This document shows positions 32,514 through 34,962 of a stretch of 34,962 nucleotides of DNA, one piece after another. How positions within the stretch are numbered: position 1 is the stretch's first letter; each line of letters opens with the position of its first letter. Below the pieces are notes generated by a model. It was not told the origin of the DNA, made no database searches, and saw only the letters and a program-made list of their open reading frames with translations. A program made the translations under genes and the position numbers. Source of the DNA: Clostridia bacterium (GTDB lineage Bacteria; Bacillota_A; Clostridia; Oscillospirales; CAG-272). Location of the stretch: positions 1 through 34,962 of the forward strand of contig JAGBRZ010000037.1 in NCBI GenBank assembly GCA_017632155.1. The letters run 5' to 3'.

Positions 32514-32629
32514 TAGCTTTTCGCCACGGCGAAAAGCTACCTTCATTTTGCCGAAGGCAAATTATCATTCTCGCGACGCGAGATTATCATTCGGCGTAAG
32601 CCGACAATCATTCGCGCCACGCGCGACAG
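32514..32629. repeat. Second palindrome-linker array, five units
   Basis: Palindromes at 32514-32539, 32548-32560, 32570-32582, 32592-32603 and 32613-32625 are joined by CCTTCATT-, ATTATCATT-, ATTATCATT- and ACAATCATT-type linkers and end in ACAG. The order CGGCG...GCCG then CGCGC...GCGCG, and the final ACAG, also occur in the right half of the array at 4361-4612. No gene lies in 32512-32681. Confidence 0.9.
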
Positions 32630-32643
32630 TAAAAATTTAACCT

Positions 32644-32673
32644 AAAACCGCACTCGATGCCGAGTGCGGTTTT
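32644..32673 (-). terminator. Rho-independent terminator of the uronate operon
   Basis: A 13-bp stem (AAAACCGCACTCG, 32644-32656, with 32661-32673) ends in TTTT on the minus strand, 8 bp after the kdgK stop. Confidence 0.85.
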
Positions 32674-32681
32674 AATATCAA

Positions 32682-33704
32682 TTATCTCTGAACTCTGCCC
32701 GATCCGTCGCCGCCTGCGAGTTTTTCAACCTCGCTGACGCTGACGCGGTTGAAGTCGCCTTCGACCGAGTGCTTGAGCGCGGATGCCGCAACTGCAAACT
32801 CAATAGCCGCCTGTGTATTCTTGCCCGAGAGGAGAGAATAGATCAGACCTGCGCCGAAGGAGTCGCCGCCGCCGACGCGGTCAACGATGTGGAGGTGGTA
32901 GGACTTCGAGAAGCAGTACTGCTCGCCGTCATAGAGCATACCTGCCCAGTCGTTGTCGGATGCCGAGATAGAGGTGCGGAGAGTAATTGCAACCTTTTCA
33001 AAGCCGAACTTGTCTGCGAGCTGTTTTGCAACAGACTTGTAGCCCTCGTGGTTGAGCTTGCCACCGTAAATATCGGTGCCCTCAGCCTCGATGCCGAAGA
33101 CGTCCTTTGCGTCCTCTTCGTTCGAGATGCAAACGTCAACGTACTCGCAAAGCTTGGTCATAGCCTCGCGCGCCTCGGCGCGAGTCCAGAGCTTGCCGCG
33201 GTAGTTGAGGTCGCAGGAGATCTTGACGCCCTTTTCCTTTGCGGCTTTGCAAGCCTCGATGCAGATGTCAACGAGCGCCCCGCCGAGAGCGGGAGTGATG
33301 CCGGTGAAGTGGAACCAATCGGCACCGTCAAAGATAGCATCCCAATCGAAATCGGAGGGCTGTGCCTCTGCGATCGCGGAATGTGCGCGGTCATAGATAC
33401 ATACTGAACCTCTCTGGGACGCGCCCTTTTCGAGGTAGTAGATACCAACGCGGTCACCGCCGCGGACTACTTTCGATGTATCAACACCGAAGTATCGAAG
33501 CGAGTCGATAGCCGCCTGACCGATCGCGTGCTTGGGGAGCTTGGTGACGTATGCGCTCTCAAGACCGAAGTTTGCAAGCGAAACGGCAACGTTTGCCTCG
33601 CCGCCGCCGAAGGTGGCTTGCATCTGGTCGTTCTGGAAGAATCTATAATATCCGTTGGGTGCAAGGCGAAGCATAATTTCGCCGAAAGTTATAACCTTGC
33701 TCAT
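32682..33704 (-). CDS. kdgK: 2-keto-3-deoxygluconate kinase (PfkB family)
   Basis: A 340-residue cytoplasmic sugar kinase. From family knowledge it phosphorylates 2-keto-3-deoxygluconate (KDG) to KDPG. PfkB signatures are GGGEANVAVSLANFG (~33-47) and DRVGGGDSFGAGL with the catalytic Asp281; VCISNEEDAKDVFG is also typical. The first residues ITFGEIMLRLAPNGYYRF are characteristic of KdgK. GGAGG lies seven bases before the ATG, and the start overlaps the aldolase stop (ATGA). The aldolase next to it uses the kinase product, which supports the call. The operon's promoter lies outside the window. Confidence 0.93.
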   Translation of the reverse strand: MSKVITFGEIMLRLAPNGYYRFFQNDQMQATFGGGEANVAVSLANFGLESAYVTKLPKHAIGQAAIDSLRYFGVDTSKVVRGGDRVGIYYLEKGASQRGSVCIYDRAHSAIAEAQPSDFDWDAIFDGADWFHFTGITPALGGALVDICIEACKAAKEKGVKISCDLNYRGKLWTRAEAREAMTKLCEYVDVCISNEEDAKDVFGIEAEGTDIYGGKLNHEGYKSVAKQLADKFGFEKVAITLRTSISASDNDWAGMLYDGEQYCFSKSYHLHIVDRVGGGDSFGAGLIYSLLSGKNTQAAIEFAVAASALKHSVEGDFNRVSVSEVEKLAGGDGSGRVQR

Positions 33705-34258
33705 TTGTCAGCCTCCATTTTTTCAAGTGCTTCCTTTACGAAGAAGCTTCCGCCGATTGCGGCGATCTTGTCGAAAGCGAGGAATTCATCAATATTGGAA
33801 CGGTCAACTCCGCCCGTGGGGATGAATTTTACCTGCGGGAAGGGACCCGAAAGAGCTTTGAGTGCGGAAAGACCGCCATATACGTTCGCGGGGAAGAATT
33901 TAACGGTGGTGATGCCGAGCTCGAGAGCCGCCATTATCTCGGTGGGAGTTACGCATCCGGGATAGTAGGGAATGCCTCTTTCGTTACAAATGATCGCAAC
34001 GTCTACCGAAAGTCCGGGGGAAACGATGAACTGCGCACCTGCCGCAAGAGCAGCCTCGCACTGTGCGGCGTTGATAACGGTGCCCGCGCCGATGGACATA
34101 TCGGGATAGTTCTTGCAAGCATATGCGATCGCTTCAGCCGCACAAGCGGTACGGAAGGTGATCTCCGCTGTGTTGATGCCGCTGTGCTTGAGAGCGGTCA
34201 GAATTTTGTCGGTCTCGGAAAGCTCCTTGATCACGACAACGGGAATAAACTTTTCCAT
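33701..34258 (-). CDS. eda: KDPG/KHG aldolase
   Basis: A 185-residue class I aldolase that splits 2-keto-3-deoxy-6-phosphogluconate into pyruvate and glyceraldehyde 3-phosphate. Motifs: EITFRT with Glu32, SIGAGTVINAAQCEAALAAGAQFIVSPG, YYPGCVTPTEI, the Schiff-base Lys120 in TTVKFFPAN, and IPTGGVD. It is somewhat shorter than the well-known ~210-residue enzymes, trimmed at both ends, but all catalytic residues are kept. The ATG has AGGAGG seven bases upstream. It overlaps kdgK by 4 bp and lies 12 bp after the SDR gene. Confidence 0.93.
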   Translation of the reverse strand: MEKFIPVVVIKELSETDKILTALKHSGINTAEITFRTACAAEAIAYACKNYPDMSIGAGTVINAAQCEAALAAGAQFIVSPGLSVDVAIICNERGIPYYPGCVTPTEIMAALELGITTVKFFPANVYGGLSALKALSGPFPQVKFIPTGGVDRSNIDEFLAFDKIAAIGGSFFVKEALEKMEADK

Positions 34259-34270
34259 ATTTATGCCTCC

Positions 34271-34962
34271 TTATACGCCCGAGTAAGCCGCGAAACCGCA
34301 GTCGATGGGGAGAACCACGCCGGTGATAGCGGATGCGGAGCGGTCATCGCAGAGGAAGAGGGTCGCGCCGAGAAGCTCGGATGCGTCAACGTAACGTCCC
34401 GTGGGAGTACCATTGAGAATCTTCGCGCTTCTTGCGGTGGGAGTGCCGTCCTCGTTGAAGAGGAGCGCGCGGTTCTGTGCGGAAACAAGGAATCCGGGCG
34501 CGATAGCGTTGCAACGGATGCCAGTGCCCGCAAAGTGGGTAGCGAGCCACTGTGTGAAGTTCGAGATACCTGCCTTAGCTGCAGAGTATGCGGGGATCTT
34601 GGTGAGGGGAGTGTATGCATTCATCGAGGAGATGTTGAGAATGCAGCCGCCCTTCTTGGCTACGAGATCCTTTGCGAATACCTGAGTGGGAAGAAGAGTG
34701 CCCTGGAAGTTGAGCTTGAATACGAAGTCAACGCCCGAGGGATCAAGGTCGAAGAAGGACTTGCCGCCCTCTTTTGCCTCGTGCTGATACTCGTTGTCGG
34801 TAGTGGCTCGGGGATTGTTACCGCCAGCACCGTTGACCAGAATATCGCAGGTGCCCAGATCTGTAACAACCGCCTGATGTACTTCTTCCAGCATAGCGGG
34901 ATCCAGCACATTCGCCTTGTAGCCCTTGCAGATGAATCCTTCTGCGGTCAGTTCATCAGCCA
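34271..34962 (-). CDS. SDR oxidoreductase, probable D-mannonate/fructuronate reductase type; N-terminus outside window
   Basis: The frame runs off the window end, so the N-terminal Rossmann motif is mostly missing; about 230 residues are visible. Visible SDR features are VNGAGGNNP, LNISSMNAYTPLTKIPAYSAAKAG (Ser, Tyr, Lys of the catalytic set) and RCNAIAPGF. The segment NRALLFNEDGTPTARSAKIL with GTPTGRY is typical of the SDR-type mannonate oxidoreductases found in uronate operons (YjmF/UxuB-like, not the long-chain UxuB). It would reduce fructuronate to mannonate, upstream of KDG. Position directly before the KDPG aldolase and KDG kinase genes supports this. An uxuA dehydratase gene would be expected beyond the window. 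Confidence 0.85.
   Translation of the reverse strand, partial: ADELTAEGFICKGYKANVLDPAMLEEVHQAVVTDLGTCDILVNGAGGNNPRATTDNEYQHEAKEGGKSFFDLDPSGVDFVFKLNFQGTLLPTQVFAKDLVAKKGGCILNISSMNAYTPLTKIPAYSAAKAGISNFTQWLATHFAGTGIRCNAIAPGFLVSAQNRALLFNEDGTPTARSAKILNGTPTGRYVDASELLGATLFLCDDRSASAITGVVLPIDCGFAAYSGV

Overview
The window reads as a chromosomal segment of an uncultured, low-to-mid GC Gram-positive anaerobe, most likely a gut Clostridia member (Bacillota). This is an inference from several signals: strong AGGAGG-type ribosome binding sites, near-consensus sigma-A promoters, TTG and GTG starts, many lipoproteins with Thr/Pro/Glu-rich linkers behind the lipobox cysteine, CsoR-type copper control, a BspA-type leucine-rich-repeat surface protein, and plant/host glycan enzymes. 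No phage, transposase, rRNA or CRISPR array was seen. I cannot name a genus.

Layout. 1-2250: the 3' part of a sensor histidine kinase, then an unrecognised lipoprotein. 2250-2980: a gene-free stretch holding a 313-bp nested inverted-repeat element and two further strong palindromes. 2982-9356: serS (-), a lipoprotein (-), a BspA-like LRR lipoprotein (+) and a 5'-nucleotidase-type lipoprotein (-). Between serS and the first lipoprotein lies an array of eleven short palindromes joined by a near-constant linker. 9520-9720: tRNA-Leu(UAA) and an initiator tRNA-Met with an odd T-stem, followed by tRNA-like debris. 10006-13418: GH78-type alpha-L-rhamnosidase and glycerol dehydrogenase. 13550-16122: a PHP / Fe-S aldo-keto reductase / PHP operon. 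16365-19801: a DUF4375 lipoprotein, then sugar isomerase/epimerase, SGNH hydrolase and a TPR-like membrane protein. 19844-22672: a copper operon, csoR and a copper ATPase whose C-terminus is a CopZ-like chaperone. 22710-27379 (-): GH127-type glycosidase, EEP-fold lipoprotein and MATE transporter. 27524-30301 (+): MATE, UDP-GlcNAc 2-epimerase and cupin. 30337-31719 (-): a third MATE. 31883-32511 (+): a RelB/ParE-type toxin-antitoxin pair, followed by a second palindrome array. 32682-34962 (-): kdgK, a KDPG aldolase gene and the 3' part of an SDR oxidoreductase, that is, the lower uronate pathway.

How the genes fit together. Rhamnosidase, GH127 enzyme, sugar isomerase and the KDG/KDPG genes point to use of pectin-like glycans rich in rhamnose, arabinose and uronates. 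The copper operon is self-contained, with a CsoR operator lying between the -35 and -10 boxes. Fourteen promoters could be read, all with exactly 17-bp spacers and twelve with a TGn extended -10.

The most unusual material is non-coding: two related palindrome-linker arrays, the 313-bp hairpin element, and a three-arm repeat at 16198-16283. On the coding side, the CopA-CopZ fusion with an internal ribosome binding site and start is the most notable point.
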